64,000 bases of DNA, taken from Micromonospora acroterricola. Its GTDB lineage: Bacteria > Actinomycetota > Actinomycetes > Mycobacteriales > Micromonosporaceae. Of the stretch, positions 26,862-35,667 are shown one piece after another (position 1 is the first letter of the stretch; each line of letters starts with the position of its first letter). The notes below the pieces were generated by a model. It was not told the origin of the DNA, searched no databases, and saw only the letters and a list, made by a program, of their open reading frames with translations. Location: contig NZ_QGKR01000186.1 in NCBI RefSeq assembly GCF_003172955.1, positions 90,662-154,661 on the forward strand. Reading direction: 5' to 3'. Position numbers and translations under genes: made by a program.

Positions 26862-27221
26862 ATGACAGTTGATACGAATGAGACGCAGCTCGCGGCGCTC
26901 CGGGCCGTGGCTGATCCGCTGCGCTGGCGGGTGATGCAGGCGCTGGCGCGGGAGCAACTGTGCGTGTGCCACCTGGTCGAAGACCTGGGGGTCACCCAGC
27001 CGCTGATCAGCCACCACCTGCGGGCGCTGCGCCAGGCCGGGCTGGTGGAGACCGAACGTCACCGCTACTGGACCTACTACCGGCTCCGCCCCGAAGCGGT
27101 ACGCGCACTCGGTCAGGGCATCGCCGCTCTCGCCGACCATGCGCCCACCGGCGCCGAGGGCAGACGGCCCTGCGGCCCGGACGCACCCACCGAGAAACCA
27201 ACAGAGGAACCAGGCACATGA
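26862..27221 (+). CDS. arsR: ArsR-family repressor of the ACR3 operon
   Basis: This 119-residue ArsR has ALRAVADPLRWRVMQALARE, the metalloid motif EQLCVCHLVEDLGVTQPLIS with the CVC pair near residues 34-36, then HHLRALRQAGLVETERHRYW. The stop overlaps the ATG of the ACR3 pump (ATGA). TATCA and TGATA arms around the start (about 26840-26880) could be the operator. It senses arsenite and derepresses the pump. Confidence 0.9.
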   Translation: MTVDTNETQLAALRAVADPLRWRVMQALAREQLCVCHLVEDLGVTQPLISHHLRALRQAGLVETERHRYWTYYRLRPEAVRALGQGIAALADHAPTGAEGRRPCGPDAPTEKPTEEPGT

Positions 27222-28294
27222 CGACACTGGCCACACCGGCGCGCACCACGCCCCGGCTCTCGACGCTGGACCGGCTCCTGCCGGTTTGGATCGGCGCCGC
27301 CATGGTCGCCGGGCTGCTCCTGGGCCGGCTGATCCCCGGACTCGACGATGCCCTCGACCACGTCAAGGTCGGCGGGATCTCCGTACCTATCGCCCTGGGT
27401 CTGCTGATCATGATGTACCCGGTCCTGGCCAAGGTCCGCTACGACCGCCTCGACACCGTCACCTCCGACCGGCGCCTGCTGATCTCCTCCCTGGTGATTA
27501 ACTGGCTCATCGGTCCCGCCGTCATGTTCGCCCTGGCCTGGCTGCTCCTGCCCGACCAGCCCGCGTACCGCACCGGCCTGATCATCGTCGGCCTCGCCCG
27601 CTGCATCGCCATGGTCATCATCTGGAACGACCTCGCCTGCGGCGACCGGGAAGCCGCCGCCGTCCTGGTCGCCCTCAACTCCGTCTTCCAGGTCCTCGCC
27701 TTCGGCGTGCTCGGCTGGTTCTACCTCACCGTCCTGCCCGGCTGGCTCGGCCTGGAGCAGGCCGGACTGGCCGTCTCCGGATGGGACATCGCCGGCAGCG
27801 TCCTGGTCTTCCTCGGCATCCCTCTCGCCGCCGGCTACCTCACCCGCAAATTCGGCGAACGCGCCAAGGGCCGCGACTGGTACGAGGCGAAGTTCCTGCC
27901 CCGCATCGGGCCGGTCGCCCTGTACGGGCTGCTGTTCACCATCGTGCTGCTCTTCGCCCTGCAGGGCGAAGCGATCACCGCCCAACCCTGGGACGTCGCC
28001 CGCATCGCGCTCCCCCTGCTCGCGTACTTCGCGATCATGTGGTTCGGCTCGTTCGCCATCGGTCGGGCCATCGGCCTGAACTACGAACGCACCACCACGC
28101 TCGCCTTCACCGCCGCCGGCAACAACTTCGAACTCGCCATCGCCGTCGCGATCGGCGTGTTCGGCGTCACCAGCGGCCAAGCCCTCGCCGGAGTCGTCGG
28201 ACCACTGATCGAGGTACCGGTCCTGGTCGCCCTCGTCTACGTCAGCCTCGCCGCCCGCCGCCGGTTCTTCCCCACCCAGGTCACCAATGACTAG
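27218..28294 (+). CDS. acr3: ACR3-family arsenite efflux permease
   Basis: This 358-residue membrane protein of ten predicted helices starts STLDRLLPVWIGAAMVAG near residue 14, as ACR3 members do. The essential Cys of helix 4 lies in GLARCIAMVIIWNDLACG and the conserved Glu of helix 9 in TAAGNNFELAIAVAIGVFG. It uses proton motive force to expel As(III) and perhaps Sb(III). It is coupled to arsR upstream and followed by arsC, giving a complete arsR-acr3-arsC operon. Confidence 0.95.
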   Translation: MTTLATPARTTPRLSTLDRLLPVWIGAAMVAGLLLGRLIPGLDDALDHVKVGGISVPIALGLLIMMYPVLAKVRYDRLDTVTSDRRLLISSLVINWLIGPAVMFALAWLLLPDQPAYRTGLIIVGLARCIAMVIIWNDLACGDREAAAVLVALNSVFQVLAFGVLGWFYLTVLPGWLGLEQAGLAVSGWDIAGSVLVFLGIPLAAGYLTRKFGERAKGRDWYEAKFLPRIGPVALYGLLFTIVLLFALQGEAITAQPWDVARIALPLLAYFAIMWFGSFAIGRAIGLNYERTTTLAFTAAGNNFELAIAVAIGVFGVTSGQALAGVVGPLIEVPVLVALVYVSLAARRRFFPTQVTND

Positions 28295-28365
28295 CGGTGC
28301 GCAGGAAGTAGCCGCCGGCCGATCGCCTCAGCTCGCCGCGCAGCGGTTGGCACGGTAAGGACGAC

Positions 28366-29019
28366 GTGATGGACGGACCGTTCGACGCAATGGACACCCG
28401 GGATGTCGACTACGTGCTCGGGCAGATCGCCAAACGGCTCTCCAGCCGGTTCACCGGCGTATTCGGCCCCGAGACCGTCGAACGGTACGTCTTCGAGTCC
28501 TACATGTACCTACACCGCACCGTCCGCCTCCAGGCCCACCTGCCAGCACTGACGGAGAACTTCGCCACCGAACGACTCACCGCCCTGGCGCAGGTCGAGG
28601 GCAGCATCGACAAGCCGGTACCCGAGGTGCTTTTCCTCTGCGCCTACAACGCCGGCCGTTCCCAACTCGCCGCCGCGCTCGCCGACCGGTACGCGCAAGG
28701 CAGGGTGCACGTACGGTGCGCTGGTTCGCACCCGGCGGACGGGCTGGACCAGAACGTCTTCGAGGCGCTCGGCGAGTGGGGCATCGACATCAACCGGGCG
28801 TACCCCAAACCCCTGACGCCGGACGTCCTCGGCGCGAGCGACGTGATCGTGACGATGGGCTGCGGAGACGCCTGCCCAGTCCTCGCTGGCAAGCGTTACC
28901 TCGACTGGGACATCCCCGACCCCGCCGGAAGGGACCTGCCGTTCGTTCGGACCGTCCGCGACGACATCGACGCCCGCGTCCGAGCGCTGGTCGACGATCT
29001 CACCCTGACCATGGGTTGA
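28366..29019 (+). CDS. arsC: Arsenate reductase with N-terminal three-helix domain (mycothiol type)
   Basis: This 217-residue protein has an N-terminal helical domain at residues 1-80 (LGQIAKRLSSRFTGVFGPET, VFESYMYLHRTVRLQAHLPAL), then the ArsC fold with P-loop LFLCAYNAGRSQLAAAL (Cys 92). [19 protein letters not shown] (Cys 166, 170) and IPDPAG follow. The N-terminal dimerisation domain is typical of actinobacterial ArsC enzymes like those of Corynebacterium that use mycothiol/mycoredoxin, although the Cys pair of the Trx class is retained here. AAGGA precedes GTG 28366; ATG 28369 is equally possible. Third gene of the arsR-acr3-arsC operon. Confidence 0.92.
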   Translation: MMDGPFDAMDTRDVDYVLGQIAKRLSSRFTGVFGPETVERYVFESYMYLHRTVRLQAHLPALTENFATERLTALAQVEGSIDKPVPEVLFLCAYNAGRSQLAAALADRYAQGRVHVRCAGSHPADGLDQNVFEALGEWGIDINRAYPKPLTPDVLGASDVIVTMGCGDACPVLAGKRYLDWDIPDPAGRDLPFVRTVRDDIDARVRALVDDLTLTMG

Positions 29020-29078
29020 TCCCGGCGATCGCACGACGCCTGCCGAGACTCGATGCTCGGGGCAGCCTGACCGGTAGC

Positions 29079-29302
29079 ATGCCGGCCGACACCGCCCCCG
29101 CGCCGCCGGCCGCACCATTCTCGACAAGCTGCTGGCGCACATCTCCGCGGCGCACAGCGAGAACGTCAACTTCTTCGGGACCATCACGGTCGACGTCGAC
29201 GGTGAGGAGCTGGCTAAGCTCAACGAGCACGGCGTGCAGCTGCTGCGGGCATTCGGCTTCGACGCGGGTTCTGTGACGGTGAAGGGCCGGCTTGCCGGGT
29301 GA
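29079..29302 (+). pseudogene. Small hypothetical protein with apparent frameshift
   Basis: A coding-looking frame ends at TGA 29300-29302 and reads RTILDKLLAHISAAHSENVN, FFGTITVDVDGEELAKLNEH, GVQLLRAFGFDAGSVTVKGR. It has no usable start codon after the in-frame TAG at 29075. The only ATG (29079) is in the neighbouring frame and reads MPADTAPAPPA, so a missing base near 29105-29110 would join them into about 75 residues. I do not recognise the family. The balanced alpha/beta composition suggests a real protein. Confidence 0.45.
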
Positions 29303-29306
29303 TTGC

Positions 29307-29579
29307 TCAGGACGATGCGGTACGTCGCTGGTCGGATGCGGCGACTTCCTCGGTGCTGCTGAGCGTCCACCGTTCGGTACGGCTGTCGTAGAGGATGATG
29401 CTGCCGTCGTGCAGGACGATCCGGTCGCGGTAGCCCTCCGGGTCCGCCGCGGTGGTGGCGTCTTGGTCGAATTCCGCCAATGCGGGGACCACATCGGCGA
29501 GCAGGATCGGCATCGTCATGGACGGTTCGTCGAAGGCGCGGTTGAGCGTCTCGGCGACCTCGTGGCCGGTGGCAGTCAT
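29307..29579 (-). CDS. Hypothetical 90-residue protein
   Basis: An acidic 90-residue protein (VAETLNRAFDEPSMTMPILL, ADVVPALAEFDQDATTAADP, RIVLHDGSIILYDSRTERWT) with GAAAGG upstream of ATG 29579. No signal peptide or membrane segment. It resembles no family I can name. It is convergent with the small frameshifted gene just before it. Confidence 0.6.
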   Translation of the reverse strand: MTATGHEVAETLNRAFDEPSMTMPILLADVVPALAEFDQDATTAADPEGYRDRIVLHDGSIILYDSRTERWTLSSTEEVAASDQRRTASS

Positions 29580-29735
29580 CTGTGAAGGCCTTTCGTCGTA
29601 CGCTCTGAGCGGGCGACTACCTTTCTAGCGGCAGCGGCGGCGGTTGCCCGCCCAGCCTATGACGCGCATTGGCCGCCGCGCTGAGCCGCAGGGCGACGTA
29701 ACGCGCTCACGCCGTCTAGGTCGTCAGGCCAGATC

Positions 29736-30140
29736 TTGCAGGACGCAGGCGACACCATTGCCGTCGGGGACTTCCTGTCCTCGTCGCGTATCGATGCCAC
29801 TCGGGTCGCGCTCCGCGTGGCAGAGGCCTACGGTGGCCAGGTGAGCGCGTCCCGTGCCGTCGGATGTGCATTATGTGGTGCCGTGGTGCTCATAACCGGC
29901 GAATCAGCCCACCCCTGCGGCGTCTGGGTTCAACGCGGCCGCTGCACCGACTGTGGCGTCTCGTTGTGGCGGTTGCTCGACGAGCGACGCACGCCCCTGG
30001 CCGATCGACGCGGCGGCTGGACGACCTCGGCTGGCCGCAACGGGCACACGGTCAGCCAGGGCCCCGCGCCCGCCGATCGGACGGCGCCACCCACGAACCG
30101 ACCGCCCCCACGCAAGGACTGCACCCGCCCACGAAGCTAA
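29736..30140 (+). CDS. Possible Cys-containing hypothetical protein
   Basis: A TTG-initiated frame of 134 residues with CALCGAVVLITGESAHPCG and RGRCTDCGVSLWRLL, two CxxC pairs that could bind zinc. The last 40 residues are Pro/Arg-rich and look like read-through of non-coding high-GC DNA. No ribosome binding site is clear. Low confidence. Confidence 0.3.
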   Translation: MQDAGDTIAVGDFLSSSRIDATRVALRVAEAYGGQVSASRAVGCALCGAVVLITGESAHPCGVWVQRGRCTDCGVSLWRLLDERRTPLADRRGGWTTSAGRNGHTVSQGPAPADRTAPPTNRPPPRKDCTRPRS

Positions 30141-30907
30141 GCGTCGCTAGCCCGGGCGCTCAGCGCCGGATTTCTGGGGCCTGTGCAAGGGCCGGCTGTT
30201 GCGGCACAACGGGGCGTTGCTAACGAACGGGCGACCAGAGATCAGGTGGGGTGCCGCCGAGGGCGACACAGACGCCGCCGCGGCGATCGGTCTCAGGTGG
30301 GCAGGCCGCCGCGGTGACCTGGTGGGGTGCGGTCAGACGCGTTCGACCTCGACGGTGACGACGTCGAGAGGGGCTCCCAACGCTGGGCGCCGACGTTCAG
30401 GAAATTTGTGTCCGAGTTACTAGACATGCTTGCCCTCGTCGGTTAAGTTCTTTGGTCGAGAATGAAGCAACACAATAGACGCTGACGAGAACCGCCCTGC
30501 TGAGGCGAAGGAGCCGGACCAGCGACGACCCGGCTCCGGCACGTCGTGGTTTGACGTGCGAGGCATGTCGCAATAGACAGGAAAGTTTGCGGTATCCCGG
30601 GTTGTTTGTGCGTAATTCCGGGTGCACCAGGTGGCGGGGCCGATGTTAGGTTCGGGGCTTCGCCGCAGGTGAGGACGTTCGTCGCACGTGTTCGGGGCCA
30701 TGAAGTCGCGTGGGGTTCAGTCACCGGCGGACCGGAACGAGGTAAGTGAAAGTGGTAGCAGAGGAAAGGGAGGGCCGCGCACCGTTGGATCGCCCGCCAC
30801 TGGCCGCACTGACGGGCCGGACGCGGATACCGCCCGAACCTTGGGCTGGTGCGGAAACGACAATCCGACGTTCCTGTCGGTAGATGGTGTTTAGACCCGC
30901 AACCCTT
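30141..30907. other. Gene-poor stretch, comparatively AT-rich in places
   Basis: This 767-bp stretch has no recognisable protein; open frames on either strand have no domain and odd composition. It includes AT-rich segments such as GTTAAGTTCTTTGGTCGAG near 30440. The 15-bp repeat shared with the tRNA-Leu 3' end lies at 30402-30416. It may be an island boundary. Confidence 0.45.
30402..30416 (+). repeat. Direct repeat, candidate distal attachment site
   Basis: AAATTTGTGTCCGAG is repeated exactly, same orientation, at 59492-59506, where its last 8 bases are the 3' acceptor strand of tRNA-Leu. This is a candidate att core for the integrase remnant beside that tRNA. A 15-bp match alone is not rare by chance in 64 kb. 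Confidence 0.35.
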
Positions 30908-30936
30908 GGGCCCCGGCGCTTGCAGCGCCGGGGCCC
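30908..30936. terminator. Strong GC hairpin
   Basis: GGGCCCCGGCGC and GCGCCGGGGCCC form a perfect 12-bp stem around the loop TTGCA. No T-run follows. No clear gene ends just before it on either strand, so its partner may have been lost. Confidence 0.55.
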
Positions 30937-31143
30937 TCGTGATGGAGGTGTTCATGGGTCAACCTCGCCGCACGCGCCTGACCAGGGCACCGACGTGGCA
31001 TCAGCCCGCCGCATCATCATCCTCGAAGACCAACTCGAGGAAGCCCTGCACCACCCACCACCAGTCGCGCCAACCCCGGTAACCACCACACCCCGACTCG
31101 CGCCAGCACTAATGGGCCCCGATCGCCCCTGGTGCTTTCCAGG

Positions 31144-31449
31144 TCAAGGCAGAGTGTCGTCGTCGGCAGCCGGCGACGGCCTGTCCGTGCCGTCCTGGAC
31201 CTGCCGCGCCAACTGGTCGGCACGCTGCGTGATGGCGTCCGCCTGCACCAGCACCGAGTCGCCCAGAGCCCGCAACCGTGCCGCTGCTGTCTCGCTGCGC
31301 GCCGCCGCCGCGCTGGCATACATCCCGGCCGCGACGCGGCGCAACTGCCGCGCCGTCGACCGCATCACCGCAGCGGTACGCGCCGACTCCGGGCCGCTGA
31401 ACTGCTGACCTGCCACCCGCTCGCTCCTACCCGCAGACGCGGACGTCAT
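31144..31449 (-). CDS. Ala-rich coiled-coil hypothetical protein next to resolvase
   Basis: This 101-residue Ala/Arg-rich, probably helical protein (VMRSTARQLRRVAAGMYASA, ARLRALGDSVLVQADAITQR, ADQLARQVQDG) overlaps the resolvase stop by 4 nt (ATGA), so it was expressed from the same transcript. No domain is recognised. It may be a passenger of the same element. Confidence 0.5.
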   Translation of the reverse strand: MTSASAGRSERVAGQQFSGPESARTAAVMRSTARQLRRVAAGMYASAAAARSETAAARLRALGDSVLVQADAITQRADQLARQVQDGTDRPSPAADDDTLP

Positions 31450-32005
31450 AACGGAGCCGCGGCCCGGTCGATCGCCCGATACACCGTCGAGCGGGCCACG
31501 CCGAACAGCTCGGCCAACTCGGCGCCGGTGTGTTCGCCCGCACGGTGCAGGGCGACCATGTGCGCTTCCTGCCTCACGCTCAGCCTGGGTGCCTTGCGCC
31601 GCAGCCGGCCCTTGGCTTTGGCGATCTTCATGTCTTCGCGGGTCCGTAGCCGGGTCAGGTCCGCCTCGAGCTCGGCGATGATCGCCAGGGTGGTGAACAG
31701 CAGTTTGCCCATCGCGTCGGTCGGGTCGTGGATGGACCCGCCAAGATTGAGCTTGACCTGCCGGGCGGTCAACTCCTGGGCGATGTCATCGTGCGCGTCG
31801 CGGACAGAGCGGGCGAGGCGCTTCAGCTTCGTCACGACCAACTGATCCCGGCCCGGCTCGGCCGGGCCCGGTTGGTTCCGGTCAGGCCCTTGTCGACGTA
31901 AATTCGGTCGGTTCCGACACACCAAACTCGGCGAGCGCGGCCAGTCGTGCATTCAGATCCTGCTCGTCGGTGGACACCCGGGCGTTACCGATCTTGAGAC
32001 CCTTC
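31446..32005 (-). pseudogene. Serine recombinase/resolvase, frameshifted
   Basis: The C-terminal 135 residues are a normal resolvase (DQLVVTKLKRLARSVRDAHD, LTARQVKLNLGGSIHDPTDA, MGKLLFTTLAIIAELEADL, and HTH HTGAELAELFGVARSTVYRA). The N-terminus can be read in other frames from a GTG at 32005: KGLKIGNARVSTDEQDLNAR with the catalytic Ser in VST, then RIYVDKGLTGTNRARP. At least two indels, near 31900 and 31860, separate the pieces. It would have resolved cointegrates or inverted DNA; as sequenced it is broken. Confidence 0.8.
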
Positions 32006-32230
32006 ACGGCGCCACTGTACCGTTTGGCCCGCCCACCGGGCACGTCACGGGGCAGGTCTTACGGGACTCGCCGACCAGCGGCGCGACGGGCGGGCCGACC
32101 GCCCTGGCGGGTGTCCGGTGGACGATCCCTAACGGGACACTCGGCACAGGTGCCTCCAGACCGGTTCGCCGCCCCAGGTCATGATCAGCGACGTGGGCTG
32201 CGGTGCCACCGCTATCCCCTACTCCCGTTT

Positions 32231-33541
32231 ATGCTCCGCCGAGTGAGCGACAACGAGATGAGCGGCGTGGACCTTAACGACGTGCTGTTCGCGGTGGAGC
32301 AAGCCGCCCCCGTCGACGCCGTGCAGGCGGTGACCCGCAGCATCGGGGTGAACCTCGACGCGTCGTGGGTGTCGTTCCTCGTGGCGGACATGAGCGGCCG
32401 TGCCCTGGTCCGTCTGGTCCACGTCCCGATCGGTGACCTGCCCGGCGGCCGCCGGCAGGACAACGACATGGCGATGGTGCTGCCCTTCGACGGCGGCCCG
32501 CAGGAACAGGCACTACGCGCGCAGCACGTGCTGGTCGAGCATGTCGATGACATGTTCGTGGTGCGGGCACCGGTCACCCAGCGCGGCGAAGCCATCGGAT
32601 TGTTGGAGATCGCTCTGCCGGCCGCACCGACCGACGCGATCGTGCAGCGAGTGTCGCGTGCCGCGCACACGCTGGCGTTCGTGGTGATCGCCAACCGCCG
32701 ACACACCGACCTGTTCGAATGGGGACAGCGGACCGTTCCGTTTACCCTCGCCGCGGAGATCCAACGGCGGCTGTTGCCCGCATCGTTCACCTGCGAGGCT
32801 GACTCGTTCACCCTGGCGGGATGGCTGGAGCCGGCAGCCAGCATCGGCGGCGACACCTTCGACTACAGTGTGGCCCGCGACCTGCTGCACCTGAGCATCA
32901 CCGACGCGGTCGGGCACGGTGTGCACAGCGCGCTCACCGCGACCCTGTGCGTCAGCGGGCTCCGCAACGCCCGCCGTCGGGGCGGCACCCTGCTCGAACA
33001 GGCACAGGCCGCGGACGAGGCACTCATCGCCAACGCCCCGGCCGGCTCGCCCTTCGCCACCGGGCTGCTCGGCCGCCTGGACCTGGCCACCGGAATTCTC
33101 ACCGTCGTCAACGCCGGACACCCCACCCCGCTGCTGGTCCGCGACCACACGGCGCAGCCCGTGGCGCTGCCCGCCAACCGACCCTTCGGGATACTGCGTG
33201 ACAAGCCCTACCAGACCGCCGAGATCGAGTTGCAGCCCGGCGACCGGCTCGTGCTCCTCACCGACGGCATGCTCGAACGCAGCGCCGCCGCCCTGGACCT
33301 GCCCGCACGACTGCCGCACCTGAGCGCACTGCACCCGCGGGAGGTCGTCCGCCTCCTCGGCGACCTCGTCCTCGAAGCGGCCGGCCCCGTCCTGCCCGAC
33401 GACGCCTGCCTACTCGTCCTCGACTGGCACGCAGGGCACGGCGACACCCGCCGCACCGCAGCCGGCGCCGACCCCCACCGGGCCAGCACACCACCCGCCT
33501 CACCGGTCGAACGACCAGCTCAGGCAACGGGAACGTGGTAA
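32231..33541 (+). CDS. SpoIIE-type PP2C phosphatase with GAF-like sensor domain
   Basis: From ATG 32231 this has about 436 residues (GTG 32243 and ATG 32258 are alternatives). Residues 10-165 form a GAF-like sensor (NDVLFAVEQAAPVDAVQAVT, EAIGLLEIALP). From 180 it is a SpoIIE/RsbU phosphatase: LAAEIQRRLLPASF, SIGGDTFDYSVARDLLHLSI, DAVGHGVHSALTA, TVVNAGHPTPLL, PGDRLVLLTDGMLE and DDACLLVLDW. The metal-binding Asp of GGD and DAVGHG are present. It dephosphorylates anti-anti-sigma proteins in partner-switching control. No anti-sigma partner lies nearby in intact form, only fragments of another phosphatase and an ATPase at 34.4-35.2 kb. Confidence 0.88.
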   Translation: MLRRVSDNEMSGVDLNDVLFAVEQAAPVDAVQAVTRSIGVNLDASWVSFLVADMSGRALVRLVHVPIGDLPGGRRQDNDMAMVLPFDGGPQEQALRAQHVLVEHVDDMFVVRAPVTQRGEAIGLLEIALPAAPTDAIVQRVSRAAHTLAFVVIANRRHTDLFEWGQRTVPFTLAAEIQRRLLPASFTCEADSFTLAGWLEPAASIGGDTFDYSVARDLLHLSITDAVGHGVHSALTATLCVSGLRNARRRGGTLLEQAQAADEALIANAPAGSPFATGLLGRLDLATGILTVVNAGHPTPLLVRDHTAQPVALPANRPFGILRDKPYQTAEIELQPGDRLVLLTDGMLERSAAALDLPARLPHLSALHPREVVRLLGDLVLEAAGPVLPDDACLLVLDWHAGHGDTRRTAAGADPHRASTPPASPVERPAQATGTW

Positions 33542-33813
33542 GAGACGCACCACGAATGCGCTGCCAAGACCGAACCTCTAGCAGGTCAGCCGTATGCGTT
33601 GGTTATTCCGCCAGGACCACCGGAACCCGTCTACAACGGGCGCGAGGCAGGTGCCGCGACCGAGGTAGGGCGTCGCTCGCGGGTCCTCGCCGAGTGCGGT
33701 GCACCCCGCAGCCGCCTCACCCGGAGCACCGCACGCGACTACCGGCCGCTTACTCGGTCGTGGGTGAGACGGCGCAGTTGGCCTGCGACCACCGGTCGGC
33801 GTGATCTGCCAGA

Positions 33814-34094
33814 CGGGCCCTTGTCGGGCGCTTCGCCGAACTCCTGAGGCCTCAGCCGGGAAACGCCGACCGGCAATCGCTTTGGATCGTTCAGGTCCGC
33901 GCGGCCGACCCACCTCATCTGCACGCCTTCACCCGCGGCCTGGAACGGGACCGCGACGCCCTGAACGCAGCGCTCACGCTTCCGTAGCAACGGCCCCACG
34001 GAAGGCGTCAACACCAGGACCAAACGAAATCGCACGCCAAATGCACGGACGAGCGGGCTTCACCCTGCTTCGCCACCGCATCCTCATCGAATAG
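33814..34094 (+). pseudogene. ISL3-type transposase, C-terminal remnant
   Basis: Reading across frames gives ALVGRFAELLRPQPGNADRQ, then VRAADPPHLHAFTRGLERDR and DALNAALTLP. After frame changes near 33990 and 34030 come SNGPTEGVNTRTKR and IARQMHGRAGFTLLRHRILI with a stop at 34094. These are the last hundred residues of an ISL3-family transposase. At least two indels and loss of the 5' part show it is dead. Confidence 0.75.
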
Positions 34095-34121
34095 CAGAAC
34101 CCTCCGTCACCACCAAACGTG

Positions 34122-34172
34122 AGACAGCCCCGCGCTGGCTCGCCCAATCACGCAACAGTCCGGGCCTGTCTC
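34122..34172. repeat. Inverted repeat, possible IS end
   Basis: GAGACAGCCCCG (34122-34133) and CGGGCCTGTCTC (34161-34172) are inverted copies with one mismatch and 27 bp between. The left copy follows the ISL3 remnant by 27 bp and may be its terminal repeat; the right copy may belong to another element. Confidence 0.4.
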
Positions 34173-34189
34173 GCTAAGGGTGTTTCCGG

Positions 34190-34369
34190 CGATCTTGGTG
34201 GGTAGTACAGGCAGAGCTCGTCGCCGGCGTAGACGTGGGTGCGGCTGCCCCTGACTGCGGGGCGAGCGGCGGGTCGGTGACCATCACCTCGGGGCATCGG
34301 CCGTGCCGGTAGGTCAGCCGCACAGTGTAGATCTGACTGGCCGGGGACGGTTGCAGGCGGAGGGCTCAC
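34190..34369 (-). pseudogene. Fragment of a small hypothetical protein
   Basis: Across two frames the minus strand reads SQIYTVRLTYRHGRCPEVMV, TDPPLAPQ and then HVYAGDELCLYYPP. Similar sequences occur near the start of short uncharacterised bacterial proteins (HVYPGDELCLYYPG). One frame change and loss of the C-terminal half beyond LCLYYPP make it a fragment. Confidence 0.4.
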
Positions 34370-34477
34370 GTCAGCTCACCGCAGTGGACCGCACCGACGG
34401 CGTCCGGGACCAGCGTGGTGATCGCCTACGTGGGCTGCCGTCAGGCCGGTGGCTGAGCGATTCGCATGTCGGCGGGT

Positions 34478-34560
34478 CCGACGCCGCCCTCCTGCACGCG
34501 GTCGTGGAGCTGGCCACCAACGTCATCGACCACGCCCGCACCCGCTCCCGCATCGACGCC
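34478..34560 (+). pseudogene. Anti-sigma-type ATPase (RsbW-like) fragment
   Basis: A short plus-strand stretch reads DAALLHAVVELATNVIDHAR followed by TRSRI, the N-box region of RsbW/HATPase_c anti-sigma kinases. No G-box or remaining fold is found. It converges on the SpoIIE fragment on the other strand, so the two pieces of a partner-switch system have been scrambled. Confidence 0.4.
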
Positions 34561-34599
34561 AGCGACTCGTGCTCGGCCCACCACGGAAAGCTCCGGCGG

Positions 34600-35165
34600 C
34601 GGTGGCGGCGCGACGCGTTGCGCGCAGGGTGATGTCGTCGGCATGCCCGGTGGCCCGGGTCAGCAGTTCCAGCGTCTGCGCGCACACGCGCTCGGCGGGA
34701 AAGTCGCTGTCACCCTGGAACGCCGGTTCCGCGGCGATGTCGGCCGCGGCCTCAGCGAGCTCGACCGTGCTGCCCGACAGGTCCCGGCCGGGACGTTCCA
34801 GGATGCCCGTCGGTGTAGAGCAGCACCAGTTCGCCGTCGGCGACTCCGTCCCTCCCGATGGACGCGGCGGTGAACGTTCCACCGACGCCGATCAGTCCCG
34901 CGCCGGTCGCCGGCAGGTACCTGGCAGGACCCAAGGTGGACACCACCAGCGACGGTGGATGACCAGCGGTGCAGTACTCCACTGCCCCGCTGTCCGGGTC
35001 GAGCAGCACCACGCAGACGGTGGCCGCCCGCCCCCCCGTGTCTCGGTGGCGGCGGCGTTCAGCGCGGACATCGCCGCGGCAACGTCCGCGGTGGCGGCAT
35101 GGCGTTCCCGTAGCAGCCCGCGCAGCTGCCCCATAGTCGCCGAGGCGGCCACGCCCTGCCCGACG
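34600..35165 (-). pseudogene. Second SpoIIE phosphatase, frameshifted fragment
   Basis: Reading down the minus strand: VVGQGVAASATMGQLRGLLR, AMSALNAAATETR, then after a frame change in a G7 run near 35035, VVLLDPDSGAVEYCTAGHPP and GELVLLYTDG. After a further change near 34815 come ILERPGRDLSGSTVELAEAA and TGHADDITLRATR. These are the second half of a SpoIIE/PP2C domain. The N-terminal half is missing; it fuses at 35165 to unrelated TPR-like sequence. Confidence 0.7.
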
Positions 35166-35400
35166 ACATCTGCCGGCGTACGGCCAAGCGCTGGGCGTTC
35201 AGCAGATAGGCTTCCGCCGAGCGCCATCGTCCAGCCCATAGATGAGCGGTACCGATATTCGCTAGTGTCTGCACCAGCATTTCGTCTCTGCTTAAAGCCC
35301 GCCAAACGGGAAGGCCCGCCCGTAGTACGGCGGCAGCCTTCGCCCAATTCCAAATTTCCAGCAACACGCCGCCATATGCCGCCGACGCCTCGCGAGCCAT
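35166..35400 (-). pseudogene. TPR-like protein fragment
   Basis: MAREASAAYGGVLLEIWNWA, AAVLRAGLPVWRALSRDEML and VQTLANIGTAHLWAGRWRSA look like tetratricopeptide helices of an AfsR/NsdA-type or LuxR-type regulator. The fragment has no proper start and runs into SpoIIE sequence, so it is a piece of a rearranged gene. Confidence 0.45.
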
Positions 35401-35667
35401 TACCGGGTCTCCAGCGGTAAAGGCGATCTCGGCGCTACGTCGATAAAACCCTCATTGCATGGCGCCCACCAACTGATGTCCGAGGGGGCGCTGTGATCGA
35501 CGCGTTCCCAGGGCACGCGAAGGCTTTCACGGACGGGGTCTGTCACCTGCCCCCGCGCGGCATTCGAGAGCGGATGGGCGGCGAACACGACGAGACCGCG
35601 TGGGTATGTGAGGGTATGTACTGACAGGTGTCTGCCTCGGGCAGGCGCTGGCCGCGATGCTCGTGGC

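Noticed and set aside
30443..30955. 170-codon minus-strand frame in the gene-poor stretch
   Set aside because: No domain, irregular composition and a terminator hairpin inside its start region; not convincing.
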